DNA of 64,000 nucleotides, from positions 186,001 through 250,000 of the forward strand of contig NZ_LMMA01000033.1 in NCBI RefSeq assembly GCF_001422725.1, read 5' to 3'. Made by a program: the position numbers and the translations under genes. This document shows, one piece after another, positions 18,597 to 28,183 of this stretch. Source of the stretch: Flavobacterium sp. Leaf82. GTDB taxonomy: Bacteria > Bacteroidota > Bacteroidia > Flavobacteriales > Flavobacteriaceae. The stretch's first letter is position 1. Each line of letters begins with the position of its first letter. A model generated the notes under the pieces. The model saw only the letters and a program-made list of their open reading frames with translations. It was not told the origin of the DNA and searched no databases.

Positions 18597-19853
18597 ATGG
18601 AAAAAACAATAGGGGAAAGCCCCGCTTTTACATCTCACCAAAAAATCATTATTGCCATTCTGGCGCTTTTGCAGTTTACTGTAATACTTGATTTTATGGT
18701 AATTTCTCCGTTAGGAGATATCTTAATGAAAACCCTTGATATGACAACGTCAAACTTTGGGTTTGCCGTTTCAGCTTATGCATTTAGTGCCGGAATTTCG
18801 GGATTGCTCGCGGCAGGTTTTGCAGATCGGTTTGATCGCAAAAAATTGCTGATCTTCTTTTATACAGGATTTATCATTGGTACGGTTTTCTGTGCATTGT
18901 CATCAAGTTATTTAATGCTGCTGATTGCAAGAATCGTTACCGGACTTTTTGGTGGTGTTATAGGCTCTGTTTCACTAGCAATCGTAACCGATTTATTCGT
19001 CATTCATCAAAGAGGCCGCGTTATGGGATTCATACAAATGGCCTTTGCAACAAGTCAGATTTTAGGAATTCCCGTTGGTTTATACTTTGCGAATCACTGG
19101 GGATGGCATTCGGCTTTTATTATGATTGCCGCTCTGGGAGTATTAATTCTTATAGCGATTATAACACAAATGCAGCCTATTACCAAACATTTAGAAGTAC
19201 AGTCAGATAAAAGTCCTTTTGTACATCTTTGGCATACAATAAGCAACAAACAATACCAGATAGGTTTTGCTTCGATTGCATTTTTGTCTGTAGGAGGTTT
19301 TATGTTGCAGCCTTTCGGGAGTGCTTTTTTAGTCAATAATATTAAAATAAGCCAGCTCGAATTGCCAATGGTATTCTTCTTTACCGGACTTTCAGTACTT
19401 TTTATTATGCCTCTAATCGGAAAATTAAGTGATAAAGTAAGTAAGTTTAAATTGTTTGCCGCAGGATCTATAATTTCTGTGATTATGATTTTAATTTATA
19501 CCAACTTAAATCCTATTCCGCTATGGGAAATCGTAGTGATCAATATGATTTTGTTTATGGGAATCATGAGCCGAATGATTCCGGCAACTACTTTAAATAC
19601 TGCTATTCCAGGATTAGAAGATCGTGGTGCTTATATGTCGATATCTTCGTCTTTACAACAAATTGCAGGCGGAATAGCTGCAGTTTGTGCCGGATTTATT
19701 GTACATCAAAAAACGAAATCTTCTCCTTTAGAAAATTATGACATACTAGGATATGTAATTGCTGTGATTACCGCTTTTACCGTACTTTTAATATGGAGAG
19801 TAAATCAGTTAGCGAAAAAAAGAGAAGTCGTTGCAAAAGAAATTAAGTTATAA
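18597..19853 (+). CDS. MFS transporter
   Basis: 418 residues, twelve transmembrane segments. Motif A between TM2 and TM3 is GFADRFDRKKLL, and the DHA1-type motif near TM4-5 is GRVMGFIQMAFATSQILGIPVG. This is the arabinose-efflux/drug-efflux subgroup (AraJ-like). Third gene of the TetR unit, presumably the exporter that TetR controls. Substrate not predictable. Confidence 0.85.
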   Translation: MEKTIGESPAFTSHQKIIIAILALLQFTVILDFMVISPLGDILMKTLDMTTSNFGFAVSAYAFSAGISGLLAAGFADRFDRKKLLIFFYTGFIIGTVFCALSSSYLMLLIARIVTGLFGGVIGSVSLAIVTDLFVIHQRGRVMGFIQMAFATSQILGIPVGLYFANHWGWHSAFIMIAALGVLILIAIITQMQPITKHLEVQSDKSPFVHLWHTISNKQYQIGFASIAFLSVGGFMLQPFGSAFLVNNIKISQLELPMVFFFTGLSVLFIMPLIGKLSDKVSKFKLFAAGSIISVIMILIYTNLNPIPLWEIVVINMILFMGIMSRMIPATTLNTAIPGLEDRGAYMSISSSLQQIAGGIAAVCAGFIVHQKTKSSPLENYDILGYVIAVITAFTVLLIWRVNQLAKKREVVAKEIKL

Positions 19854-19878
19854 TACATTCTTGTTTTAAGAATATAAA

Positions 19879-19908
19879 AGACTGTCTGAGAAGGCAGTCT
19901 TTTTTTTT
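19879..19908 (+). terminator. Rho-independent terminator
   Basis: AGACTG / CAGTCT hairpin with an 10-nt loop and nine T, closing the TetR-MFS unit. Confidence 0.8.
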
Positions 19909-19932
19909 GGTATTATAATTTATTCACAATAA

Positions 19933-19972
19933 TTTTCATTTCGATCCCGAAGCTTCGGGATCGAAATGAAAA
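19933..19972. repeat. 40-bp perfect palindrome
   Basis: Perfect dyad centred at 19952/19953 on CCCGAAGCTTCGGG, with arms TTTCATTTCGATCCCGAAG and its complement. It lies between convergent genes. Its core is the REP-like CCCGAAGC type seen elsewhere in the window, but the arms are exceptionally long with no mismatch. Confidence 0.8.
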
Positions 19973-20011
19973 AAATAAGATTATCGGTTTATTTGGCTAG
20001 ATTTCTAAATC

Positions 20012-21070
20012 TTAAACAACAAAAACATTATTACTTTTATTTAGTTCCAGAGATATAGAATCAGAGTTCTGTAATTCTTCTATTCTATCAGTAACGGTTT
20101 TAAGAAAATCTGCAGCATTATCGATATAAAGGAATATTTTTTCAGGTTCTTTTTTAATGCCAAAAGGTAAACTAACTTTAATTTTCTGTTTTAATACAAT
20201 CGAAATATTATGCGGTTCTAATTTACCCAGCAATGCAAATTTTACGAGATCATTGCTTTTTTCATAATCGCCTTCGAATTTTTGTATGCTTTTAATTGAA
20301 TCAACTGGTATTTCTAAAGTATCGAAAAGCCCATAACGAATTACAATTTTTTGAGACAAAACAAGATGACTTCTAAAAAAAATCGCTTTTAAATGTCCAA
20401 TCAAATTAATTAATAAATACACATGAAGAATCAGAACAACAATAGCGACAAATCTGATTCGTGAAATTAAATAAGCATGCAAAGCAATTGCTTCAAAAAC
20501 CGAAGCTAACATTAAACCAATATAAAGCGCACTAACACCACTTTCGCGATAACCTGAAAAATTACTTTCGGACATTTTATTCCCTGTCCATTTTATAAAA
20601 CAATAATAGAAAGAACAAACTTCAAAAGCGATCATTTTTCCCATTTTTTTAAACGCAATTGATTTTTTTAAAGAATCCGAAATAATAGAATATTCATCTT
20701 CTTCGATATTATTACTTTGTTTTACAGCTTTTCTAAAGTCCCTAATAAATTGAAAAGCTTTCCAAAGTAAAAACATCAGAAACGCGATATTTAAATAGAT
20801 TTTAAATTGAAAAACGACTTGAAAAAAGTTATTTTCCATTTCGAATATATAAGGAGTAATCTTGAAAACAGAATAAAAAATAAACCAAAAAGTAAATTCA
20901 GTTTGTTTTTTATTTGTGATATAATATAATGCCGGTGTCACAATCAAAAACAGAGCTGTGAAGACTGATAATGAGGTCGAATTATTTTTGATATGAGTAT
21001 TAAAACTGACTAATGCGATCGCGATTTCAATTGCAATAAAAATAATTAAAGCATTATATTTTTTTAGCAT
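20012..21070 (-). CDS. Uncharacterised multi-pass membrane protein
   Basis: 352 residues. Four hydrophobic segments in the first 115 residues, a charged cytoplasmic loop (about 118-150), and two to three more segments at about 180-235. The last 115 residues are soluble and start with RSHLVLSQKIVIRYGLFDTLEIPVDSIKSIQKF, the pattern of bacterial PH domains (membrane protein plus bPH). No enzyme motif. It is a lone gene flanked by palindromic repeats. Confidence 0.6.
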   Translation of the reverse strand: MLKKYNALIIFIAIEIAIALVSFNTHIKNNSTSLSVFTALFLIVTPALYYITNKKQTEFTFWFIFYSVFKITPYIFEMENNFFQVVFQFKIYLNIAFLMFLLWKAFQFIRDFRKAVKQSNNIEEDEYSIISDSLKKSIAFKKMGKMIAFEVCSFYYCFIKWTGNKMSESNFSGYRESGVSALYIGLMLASVFEAIALHAYLISRIRFVAIVVLILHVYLLINLIGHLKAIFFRSHLVLSQKIVIRYGLFDTLEIPVDSIKSIQKFEGDYEKSNDLVKFALLGKLEPHNISIVLKQKIKVSLPFGIKKEPEKIFLYIDNAADFLKTVTDRIEELQNSDSISLELNKSNNVFVV

Positions 21071-21173
21071 ATGTTTTCTAAAATGTATTGAAATATACTT
21101 TCTAAAATTAGAAATTTAAAATGAATTGATTGGTTTTTAGATTATTTTTTTCAGGACGAGACATCCACAAGAC

Positions 21174-21218
21174 AAACCCGACAGTCCCGAAGCCTCGGGA
21201 TTAAAACCTGTCGGGTTT
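21174..21218. repeat. Nested REP-like hairpin
   Basis: Outer arms AAACCCGACA / TGTCGGGTTT enclose an inner TCCCGA-AGCC-TCGGGA hairpin. A decayed relative with AAACCCGATAGG and TCCCGAGGC occurs near 17620-17665. Confidence 0.65.
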
Positions 21219-21356
21219 ACTTAAGCTTCAAATCCAAAATAAAAAAATCCGTTTAAATCCGCGTTTTCGCTTTAGCGAATCCGTATGTCTGCGTGAAACA
21301 GACAAAGTACATCACGAATACAAAAGTATAATCCCTGAATATGTGCTAAAAAAAAT

Positions 21357-21386
21357 AAAGGGAATAGCTAAACACTATTCCCTTTT
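21357..21386 (-). terminator. Terminator of the lipoprotein pair
   Basis: AAAGGGAATAG / CTATTCCCTTT hairpin, with an A-rich tract on the plus strand that gives a T run for minus-strand transcripts. Confidence 0.75.
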
Positions 21387-21413
21387 ATTATTGAATTATA
21401 AAACTAGATTAAT

Positions 21414-22418
21414 TTAATCCTGCTCAGCAATTGTAGCTTTATTAAGTTTAAGAACTCTGATCTTTTTATTAGTGTTATCAGATAAAAATAAACGATCGTT
21501 AAGTTGTGCAACGCTTACAATGCTTCCAAAAGGATTTGCTCCCAAAACATCAGAAACATTTAAGCTTGCCGTAAAGTTGCGCGCCATAAACTGAGCTTTA
21601 GGATATATGCGTAAATAATTTGTGCTTCCTAAATTTTCTGACGTAACCGCCCAATCTTTACTAAAAGAAACTGCAATAGGTTTAGCATCAAATACAGACA
21701 CAACCGGTTTTAACGGTTCAGTAAGAGAAGCTGCCGCATTTGCCTTAATACCAGCAATATCATAATACAAATAGCTTTTTGCATCACGTCCTGCAACAAC
21801 CAGATTTCCAGCTTCAACATCCAGAGCATAAACCTGATCAAAACCGTTTAAAGTATTTAGTTTCGCAATAGGTTTTAAATTCCATTCGCTGGTTTCCGTA
21901 ATTTGAGAAGTTTCAAAAACTTTAATCGACGTTTCTTTTTCTTTAACGAAAACTAATCCATCCTTTACCACAACGCCAAAAACGTGTACAAAAGTTTGCC
22001 ACCATTGTCCGTTACCAACAGTGCTGATTCCGGCATTCGTATTCTCGTCAATAACAAAAAGTCTCGACTCACGACTACCAATATAAATCCTGCCATTATC
22101 AACAGCAACCGACGTAATTTCGCTTAAAGCAATTGTAGTTGTTCCTTTTTTATATTCGGTAATTGTTTTAATATGTGCCAGGGTTACAGCATTAAAAACT
22201 TCAAGCACATTGCCATTCGCTACGTATAATTTTTCGTTCGCAATCGTGATTCCCTTAGGATCTAAAGTTCCCGTTCCGTTGCCAATTTGAGCAGCCGTTA
22301 TCGAAGCTTCGTCTGTTGGATATAAATAATCGTAAGTAGTTGGATTTCCATCTGATGAGTCTTTGCTGCAATTGGTAAACAGACAAAGTAATAATAATAA
22401 AAACGGTATTTTGTTCAT
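21414..22418 (-). CDS. Beta-propeller-like lipoprotein
   Basis: 334 residues from the ATG at 22418, chosen because it places the signal peptide MNKIPFLLLLLCLFTNC at the N-terminus, with the lipid-bearing Cys at position 17. The mature protein repeats a pattern of a short strand, Gly, and 'G.lyva....v.v' (for example ITIANEKLYVANGNVLEVF, VAVDNGRIYIGSRESRLFV, VEAGNLVVAGRDAKSYLYY), which fits about six propeller blades (NHL/WD-like). It follows the metzincin-like lipoprotein by 14 bp and is probably its surface partner. Confidence 0.7.
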   Translation of the reverse strand: MNKIPFLLLLLCLFTNCSKDSSDGNPTTYDYLYPTDEASITAAQIGNGTGTLDPKGITIANEKLYVANGNVLEVFNAVTLAHIKTITEYKKGTTTIALSEITSVAVDNGRIYIGSRESRLFVIDENTNAGISTVGNGQWWQTFVHVFGVVVKDGLVFVKEKETSIKVFETSQITETSEWNLKPIAKLNTLNGFDQVYALDVEAGNLVVAGRDAKSYLYYDIAGIKANAAASLTEPLKPVVSVFDAKPIAVSFSKDWAVTSENLGSTNYLRIYPKAQFMARNFTASLNVSDVLGANPFGSIVSVAQLNDRLFLSDNTNKKIRVLKLNKATIAEQD

Positions 22419-22432
22419 GATAGTTCTGTAGG

Positions 22433-23659
22433 TTATTTCCATTTTCCTTCTTCTTTATATTTTACTAAAAATGGATTTTTAGGATTTATAGTAAATACAG
22501 GCTTTTTATAAGTCCCTGTTAAATATCCCGTTTTCGAATACCCTTTTAATACATCAGGATCCGTAAATGGAAGATCATTTAAATGAATCAGGTATTTATA
22601 AAAGTTGGTTAACATTTCCTGCTGACCGCCACCTTCGCCGCTATTGGCTAAATTACTGCTATGATTATAACCACTATGATGGGAGTATTCGTGTGACCAA
22701 ACCGACATTTCGCCAACCCAGTGTCCGGTTACATATCCAGATTCCCATTGTGATGCCAGCGGACCGCCTCCCCAGGCAGAATCTCCGCCAACCATTGCCA
22801 TATTCAAATTTCGGCTGTCGATATAAGTATTGTATGCCTGATCGATTTGTGCTTTGGTAAAATAATCATAAACTCCGTCTGCATCATCAGCGTTGCCGTG
22901 CCAGTTTAATGCACCGTTTACTGCAGTTCCTGCTGCGGCTGCCTGTTCTCTTTTGTACAAGTCAAAATTCATGAAAGTATCGTAATATATAGGATGACTT
23001 ATGGCATAAGAAAAATTGATAATCATCGTAATCGCTTCTTTTGCCAAAACAGGATTCATAGGCAGGTATTTACCATATTCGTTTTTATGGTACTGATCGC
23101 TGAACTGAACTAATCTGGCCGATTTAATTTTTTTGAATTTAGCAAACAAAGGATCTGTTGATTCTACAGAAAATTCTATTGCTCCGGTAGAAAAACCGTC
23201 GATTTTATCGATAGTAACTGTTTTTCCGTTTTCTAACATATAATCATGTTTTCCTTCTACTAAAGGAAGTTGATGGAAAGAACGGTGAAAAGCAGGAATT
23301 TTAGAAAACTCATAAATCAGAAAACGCTTATCGTAGTTAGCTAATTTTGCATAGACTTTTACATCGCTTAGACCAACTGGAGAATAAAGAGAAACCTGTA
23401 CAGAATCTTTTCCTTTCTGAAGGATTTGCATCGGTTGGTTTACGCGAAACCAGCGGTCTTTATTGTCATACATTTTTGATGCACTTTCATCGTCCTGAAA
23501 CATCGTCATTGGCTTGTTATCTGCCGGTAAATTTGTAGCATCAATAATAGCCAGATAGTTTGGTTTGTAACCGTCGCCTTTTGAGTCATCATCGCTGCAG
23601 CTGGTAAATATGCTGGCGAGAATAACAAAGGATAATACGTAATAAAGGATTTTTTTCAT
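22433..23659 (-). CDS. Surface lipoprotein with metzincin-type protease motif
   Basis: 408 residues from the ATG at 23659, which gives a clean lipoprotein signal (ILASIFTSC, Cys21, then SDDDSKGDG). Near the C-terminus WSHEYSHHSGYNH reads HExxHxxGxxH with His323, Glu324, His327, Gly330 and His333, the zinc-binding motif of metzincin proteases. The region before it (about 35-160) is beta-rich. The domain is not one I can name with certainty; leucine-aminopeptidase-like annotations are possible. It is the first of two genes, with the propeller lipoprotein downstream. Confidence 0.75.
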   Translation of the reverse strand: MKKILYYVLSFVILASIFTSCSDDDSKGDGYKPNYLAIIDATNLPADNKPMTMFQDDESASKMYDNKDRWFRVNQPMQILQKGKDSVQVSLYSPVGLSDVKVYAKLANYDKRFLIYEFSKIPAFHRSFHQLPLVEGKHDYMLENGKTVTIDKIDGFSTGAIEFSVESTDPLFAKFKKIKSARLVQFSDQYHKNEYGKYLPMNPVLAKEAITMIINFSYAISHPIYYDTFMNFDLYKREQAAAAGTAVNGALNWHGNADDADGVYDYFTKAQIDQAYNTYIDSRNLNMAMVGGDSAWGGGPLASQWESGYVTGHWVGEMSVWSHEYSHHSGYNHSSNLANSGEGGGQQEMLTNFYKYLIHLNDLPFTDPDVLKGYSKTGYLTGTYKKPVFTINPKNPFLVKYKEEGKWK

Positions 23660-23860
23660 AGGTTTTGTAGGTAAAATTTGAGGTTTGTTTATGAAACGCA
23701 AAACTATCAATATCATTATTAAAAACAAGAATATTGACAGAAAAATGCTGTTTTAATTTGTTAAGAAAAAAAATATTTTATCATTTTTTGGGTATACAAT
23801 TGCTGTTTTCTTCTAAATTACTACTAAAAACAAGGGCGATTGAAAATGCTGTAAAACAAA

Positions 23861-23890
23861 AAAGGTGATAGTTTTTTTACTATCACCTTT
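23861..23890 (-). terminator. Terminator of the four-gene envelope operon
   Basis: AAAGGTGATAGT / ACTATCACCTTT hairpin just downstream of the 181-residue lipoprotein; A-rich flank gives T on the minus strand. Confidence 0.8.
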
Positions 23891-23937
23891 TAAATGTTTT
23901 TACTTTTAATGCTAAAAAATCTGCTTATTAAGTAGCA

Positions 23938-24483
23938 TTACAATTGTTTGTACTCAACTCCATTTTCATTGGCATACGGCAAAAGCAACTTCATCATTTT
24001 TTCCTGTTTTTTATCTAGTTCTATTCCTTTTGTATCGTCCAGATTTTTTGCAGCAAGATTAATTTCTTCTTCGCTTTTTCCATCATCGATCATTTTGGCT
24101 ATTTTAGGAAAATCATTTTTCTGAATTTCCTGAGCATATTCAAACAATTCTAAACCGGCTGCAATAATAGGTTTTGCATCATCTGTAACATTTAGTTTTT
24201 TTATTTTCTCAATATCAGCCGTAAAAGTATTCGAATAAAAATAGTTTACAGCCTCGACACAAGTTGCAGGTTTCATGGTTTTGTTGTCGCTTGCCGGAAT
24301 TTTAAGTTTTCCGTTTATCTTTTGTTCGCGATACTCTTTAAAAACACGTTCAAAACTCCTGGGGATTTTATTTGCATTTAATCCAACCAATTGAAAAACC
24401 GTGTCAGGAGTATCATTAATAAGATTGCAGGAATAAAATAATGTCATTAAAAAGGATAAAATAAAGATGTTTTTTAATTTCAT
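23938..24483 (-). CDS. Small lipoprotein, unknown
   Basis: 181 residues. Signal peptide with lipobox LFYSC (Cys19). The mature part is mostly alpha-helical and charged, with a single Cys (ATCVEAV). No known domain recognised. It is the last of four closely packed minus-strand genes (25910 to 23938), 9 bp after the previous one. Confidence 0.6.
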   Translation of the reverse strand: MKLKNIFILSFLMTLFYSCNLINDTPDTVFQLVGLNANKIPRSFERVFKEYREQKINGKLKIPASDNKTMKPATCVEAVNYFYSNTFTADIEKIKKLNVTDDAKPIIAAGLELFEYAQEIQKNDFPKIAKMIDDGKSEEEINLAAKNLDDTKGIELDKKQEKMMKLLLPYANENGVEYKQL

Positions 24484-24492
24484 ATAATTTTT

Positions 24493-25011
24493 TTAGGGTT
24501 TTATTATTTGAGCTGTTTCTATTAATCTCGTAATTTTTATAAGAATTTGATCTTCGTATTGAGTTTGCTTTTCTTCACTTTTTTTTCCCGAACTAAAATT
24601 TTCGCTTATGGCATAACTTTTAATAAAGTGGCTTTTTTTAGCGCCAAGACTGTAATGCCAGCTTCCCATTTCTGAACTGACAAAAATAACGGCTTCTTCG
24701 AGTTTCATTATTTTTTTTCTCAAAGTTAGAGGACTAACTCTTAAAATAGTATTGTTTGCAGCATCAAAAATGTAACAAATCCTGGCTCTTATAAAAATAT
24801 CATATAAACTATGAAGTATACAATATCCTAATAAAATATAAATAGAATAAAATAATACTTCGCTTAAAAACTGCTTAAACAATGGTAAAATTATAGCAGC
24901 CAAAAGAATGCCTGCCAAAAACCATTGCGATAATTTCTGCAATGGTTTTGTAGGCTGCAACGAAAGTGAATGGGCACTTTCTTTTAGATTATATTTTTCC
25001 CGGATATTCAT
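24493..25011 (-). CDS. Membrane protein, unknown
   Basis: 172 residues with two adjacent transmembrane segments (about 30-70) and a soluble C-terminal part with IYDAANNTILRVSPLTLRKKI-like sequence (here FDAANNTILRVS), which recalls a PH-like or DUF3137-type domain. Its start lies inside the end of the upstream gene (23-bp overlap), so translation is probably coupled. Third of the four-gene operon. Confidence 0.55.
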   Translation of the reverse strand: MNIREKYNLKESAHSLSLQPTKPLQKLSQWFLAGILLAAIILPLFKQFLSEVLFYSIYILLGYCILHSLYDIFIRARICYIFDAANNTILRVSPLTLRKKIMKLEEAVIFVSSEMGSWHYSLGAKKSHFIKSYAISENFSSGKKSEEKQTQYEDQILIKITRLIETAQIIKP

Positions 25012-25456
25012 AACTGCTTAATATTTCATCTATTTCATTTGCGATATTTTGCATCTTACTGCTTGTAAAACCTTGTGATAGAATAGCATATTTTTCTTCT
25101 CCATTTTTTAAGTAACAAATATTTAATGAAGTATTTATAGTTATTAAATATTGTTTGGTACGGATGAGTTCAAAATTTTGAAAATCTTTTAACGGAATAT
25201 GAACGGGAGCATTAATAAGACCGCTTTTGATAACAAATTCTTTTTTATCAAGATCAATAATTACCTGTTTTAGCCAAATCGAAATAAAACAAAGAACAGA
25301 TAAAATACCCAAAATCCAGGTAATACTAAGCTCATTTATCCAGATTCCGGCAATAGCAATAGCTGCAAGCCCAAAACTTACAATGAAACCAAAAACATAT
25401 TCCTTTTTCATAATATATCGATTTCTATCCTGGGTAAAATATTTAAGCGCTGTCAT
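24989..25456 (-). CDS. Small membrane protein with PH-like domain
   Basis: 155 residues. The N-terminus has two transmembrane hairpin segments (about 18-60). Then IIDLDKKEFVIKSGLINAPVHIPLKDFQNFELI is the usual start of a bacterial PH domain. Second of four genes, 7 bp after the previous stop. Function unknown. Confidence 0.55.
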   Translation of the reverse strand: MTALKYFTQDRNRYIMKKEYVFGFIVSFGLAAIAIAGIWINELSITWILGILSVLCFISIWLKQVIIDLDKKEFVIKSGLINAPVHIPLKDFQNFELIRTKQYLITINTSLNICYLKNGEEKYAILSQGFTSSKMQNIANEIDEILSSYEYPGKI

Positions 25457-25463
25457 ACTTAGA

Positions 25464-25910
25464 TTATTCGATTGTTACACCATCGATTATTAATGAAGCG
25501 CAGTTTAATGAAAAATAAGTGCTCGAATAATCGCCATTTAACTGATCGCTCAAAGCATCTAATGTTGCAGCCTTAAATTCGTATTTACGCGAAGGTGTTT
25601 TTCCGTTAAGATCAACCATCGTCAATTGTCCGTCAATACCATTTTTGTTCCTGGCAAAGGCACGTAATAGATTCACATCTAGTTTTTCAAAATCAATAGA
25701 CAAATAATAATTTTTTTGAGGACCATCAGCAATAGCAGTAGGTCTGGTAAAAGAAAAAGCAACGGTACGCGCAACTGCTGTTATAGATTTATTGCCCTCT
25801 ATTAAGGTGATTTCTATTTTTACACGTCTTTCTTCAAGTTGCTGAGCGTGAGTAAATCCGGTTATAAAACAAAAGATAATTAGTAGTAATGAAAGACTTT
25901 TCTTATTCAT
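25464..25910 (-). CDS. Exported protein with weak TssD/Hcp-like pattern
   Basis: 148 residues, signal peptide cleaved after TGFTHAQ. The mature part is beta-rich. The order 'RPTA...', a strand, 'LLRAFA..KNGIDGQLTMVDLNG', 'YEFKAATLDALSD', 'TYFSLNCASLIIDG' is similar to that of Bacteroidota type VI tube proteins (TssD). However, those lack a signal peptide, and no type VI genes are adjacent, so this may be only a shared fold or chance. First gene of the four-gene operon. Confidence 0.5.
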   Translation of the reverse strand: MNKKSLSLLLIIFCFITGFTHAQQLEERRVKIEITLIEGNKSITAVARTVAFSFTRPTAIADGPQKNYYLSIDFEKLDVNLLRAFARNKNGIDGQLTMVDLNGKTPSRKYEFKAATLDALSDQLNGDYSSTYFSLNCASLIIDGVTIE

Positions 25911-26158
25911 AATAAAATTGATTTTAAATTAATTTATTCAGGCAAGATTACTTCATACCTCAACCAATAACAATTGCGAATTGGTAAATGGTGCGTTTAC
26001 ATTTTTATTTGGTTAATTATGAAATATATTATGAAAAATGGTATTTAAGGTTGTTGTTTAAATGGTTGTAATCAAGTATTTTATGTGGTGATAAACTGGG
26101 TAAAAATGTTTGGTAAGTCAGATCACAATTTGTATTTTGCCGACATTTAACTCTATTT

Positions 26159-28183
26159 ATGCGCCAAATTTTCTCCATAGATCACTCAAAACAAAAGAAA
26201 ACAGGATTATTCATTCTGGTTTTATTTTTAGTCTTATTTACAATAAATAGTCAGGCACAAAGTATTTCTGCCATCGAAAAAATGGCGGGTCAGGGTTACA
26301 ATAAACGTTTTTATGACACCATCGTTAGTATAAAAATTCAGAAAAAAGCTCTTGCATTAGCTATAAAAAATAACAGTAAAGAAGATGAGATAATTTGTTA
26401 TGCTTATTTAGCATTGACACAAAGACGTTTGATTAATCTCAAAGAATATATTCATTATGCTGATACGGCATATTATCTTTCGAAAAAAGTAAATAAAATA
26501 AGGGCAAACGCTTATGCTGCTTATGCCATGGGATCTTTAAAATCATATATAGAGGATAAACCGCAGGCGTTAAATTATTTATTAGAAGCGTATAAATTAT
26601 TTTCTAAAGTTAATGCACATGATCAGTGTGCTAAAATAGCCTCAGATATATCGTATCTTTTTTCGCCTGCATCTCCTACAAAAGTCGGGAAATATGCCAG
26701 AGAAGCTATGGCGCATGCAAATAAAGCAGGCGATCCAGAAAGTCAGATGTATGCAAGGCTTGCCTTGGGAAGTTACCTGACAGATAATCTGGAAACTGGT
26801 ACTGAGGCCGATTGGAAAAAAGCTGTTGGTTTTTTTGAAAAAACGGTTTCAATAGCCGAAAAAAATGAGAAAAAAATAGTAAGTAAAAGTAATATTGGAG
26901 TTGCCTACATTAATCTGGCAGATCTTTATACAAAAGGACCGCAGCCTCTTAACGAAAAAGAATTTCTTAAAAATCTTGAAAAAGCAACTGTCATTGCAAA
27001 AAAATATAATATCAAAATTATTTACCGCAGCGCTATTGGTCTTAAAGGATATTATCTGACTCAAAAAGGAAATTATGCCCAGGCTGAAGTTGTATTTGCA
27101 GATGGAATCAAATACCAAAAAAGTTTGCCATATACTGATAATTATCTTCTGGCTACTTTTTACAGTTGTTTAAAAGATGTTTCTGTCAAGCGTAATGATT
27201 TTAAAGCTTATTATGCATATGATACGCTTTTTACAAAATACAATCAGTTAAAGTATAAAGAATCAACACAATCGATGTTGCAAAATGCCGATGCCAGATA
27301 CGAATCATCGCAAAAAGCAGAGCGTATTAAAAAGCTCGAACTTGAAAATGAATTGCAGCAAAAAAATAAATTACTGGGCTATATTATTGCCGGAGTATTA
27401 TTAATTGGACTGGTTTTTATGTATCGTTCTTATTATTATCGCCAGCGGTATTATCAAAATCGCGAAGATTTTTTAAAACAGGAGCAGGCAAACAGCGAAC
27501 TTAAAATGCAGCTTATGGAGAAGGAGACAATCGAGAATCTCTCTGCAAGATTATCTCTCGAACGCCGATTGCTGCGATCGCAAATGGACCCGCATTTTAT
27601 TTTTAATGCTTTGGGAAATATTCAAAGTATGATTTTGCAAAAAGATACCATTCCGGCAGTTTCATATCTTAATAAATTTGCCAGGTTAACACGGCAGGTT
27701 TTAGAGCAATCCAGAAAAGAAACAATCTCTCTGGAAGAAGAAATTAATACCTTAAAAAATTATATCGAATTGCAGCAGCTCCGTTTAAATAATGGTTTTG
27801 ATTATTGTATTGAATGTGATGAAACGGTAGAAAACCATATATCGATACCACCTTTACTGATTCAGCCTTTTATAGAAAATGCCGTAGAACATGGTTTAAA
27901 ACCAATGGAAAATAATACAAGAGGTTTAATCGAAATTTATTTTAAATATGATGAAACCCGGGAAAGTTTAATTTGTACAATAAAGGACAACGGAATTGGG
28001 CTGACGGCATCAAGAAAACTAAAAACGGATAATACACATCAATCACTTTCGACGACTATTACCAATGAAAGACTGAGTAAAATGCAAAAAGAAAATCCGG
28101 ATGCAGGTTTTCAGGTAAAAGAGCGTGATCCGGAGACAGACGGGCAGGGTTGCATAGTAATTTTAAATATCCCGATACTATAA
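26159..28183 (+). CDS. TPR-containing LytS/YehU-type histidine kinase
   Basis: 674 residues. Signal peptide or first membrane segment at about 15-33, periplasmic tetratricopeptide-like helical repeats to about 390, one transmembrane segment (LLGYIIAGVLLIGLVFMY, about 404-421), a short coiled coil, then a His_kinase/HATPase module. The phospho-acceptor lies in SQMDPHFIFNAL (His about 478). ATPase motifs: ENAVEHGLKP and IKDNGIGL. Its TAA stop overlaps the ATG of the LytTR regulator by one base (TAATG), so the two are translationally coupled and form a two-component system. Confidence 0.9.
   Translation: MRQIFSIDHSKQKKTGLFILVLFLVLFTINSQAQSISAIEKMAGQGYNKRFYDTIVSIKIQKKALALAIKNNSKEDEIICYAYLALTQRRLINLKEYIHYADTAYYLSKKVNKIRANAYAAYAMGSLKSYIEDKPQALNYLLEAYKLFSKVNAHDQCAKIASDISYLFSPASPTKVGKYAREAMAHANKAGDPESQMYARLALGSYLTDNLETGTEADWKKAVGFFEKTVSIAEKNEKKIVSKSNIGVAYINLADLYTKGPQPLNEKEFLKNLEKATVIAKKYNIKIIYRSAIGLKGYYLTQKGNYAQAEVVFADGIKYQKSLPYTDNYLLATFYSCLKDVSVKRNDFKAYYAYDTLFTKYNQLKYKESTQSMLQNADARYESSQKAERIKKLELENELQQKNKLLGYIIAGVLLIGLVFMYRSYYYRQRYYQNREDFLKQEQANSELKMQLMEKETIENLSARLSLERRLLRSQMDPHFIFNALGNIQSMILQKDTIPAVSYLNKFARLTRQVLEQSRKETISLEEEINTLKNYIELQQLRLNNGFDYCIECDETVENHISIPPLLIQPFIENAVEHGLKPMENNTRGLIEIYFKYDETRESLICTIKDNGIGLTASRKLKTDNTHQSLSTTITNERLSKMQKENPDAGFQVKERDPETDGQGCIVILNIPIL

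Larger units (their letters stand above)
21071..21413. other. Intergenic region with repeat and terminator
   Basis: 343 bp, non-coding, containing the AAACCCGACA repeat hairpin and the terminator of the propeller-like lipoprotein. Confidence 0.6.
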
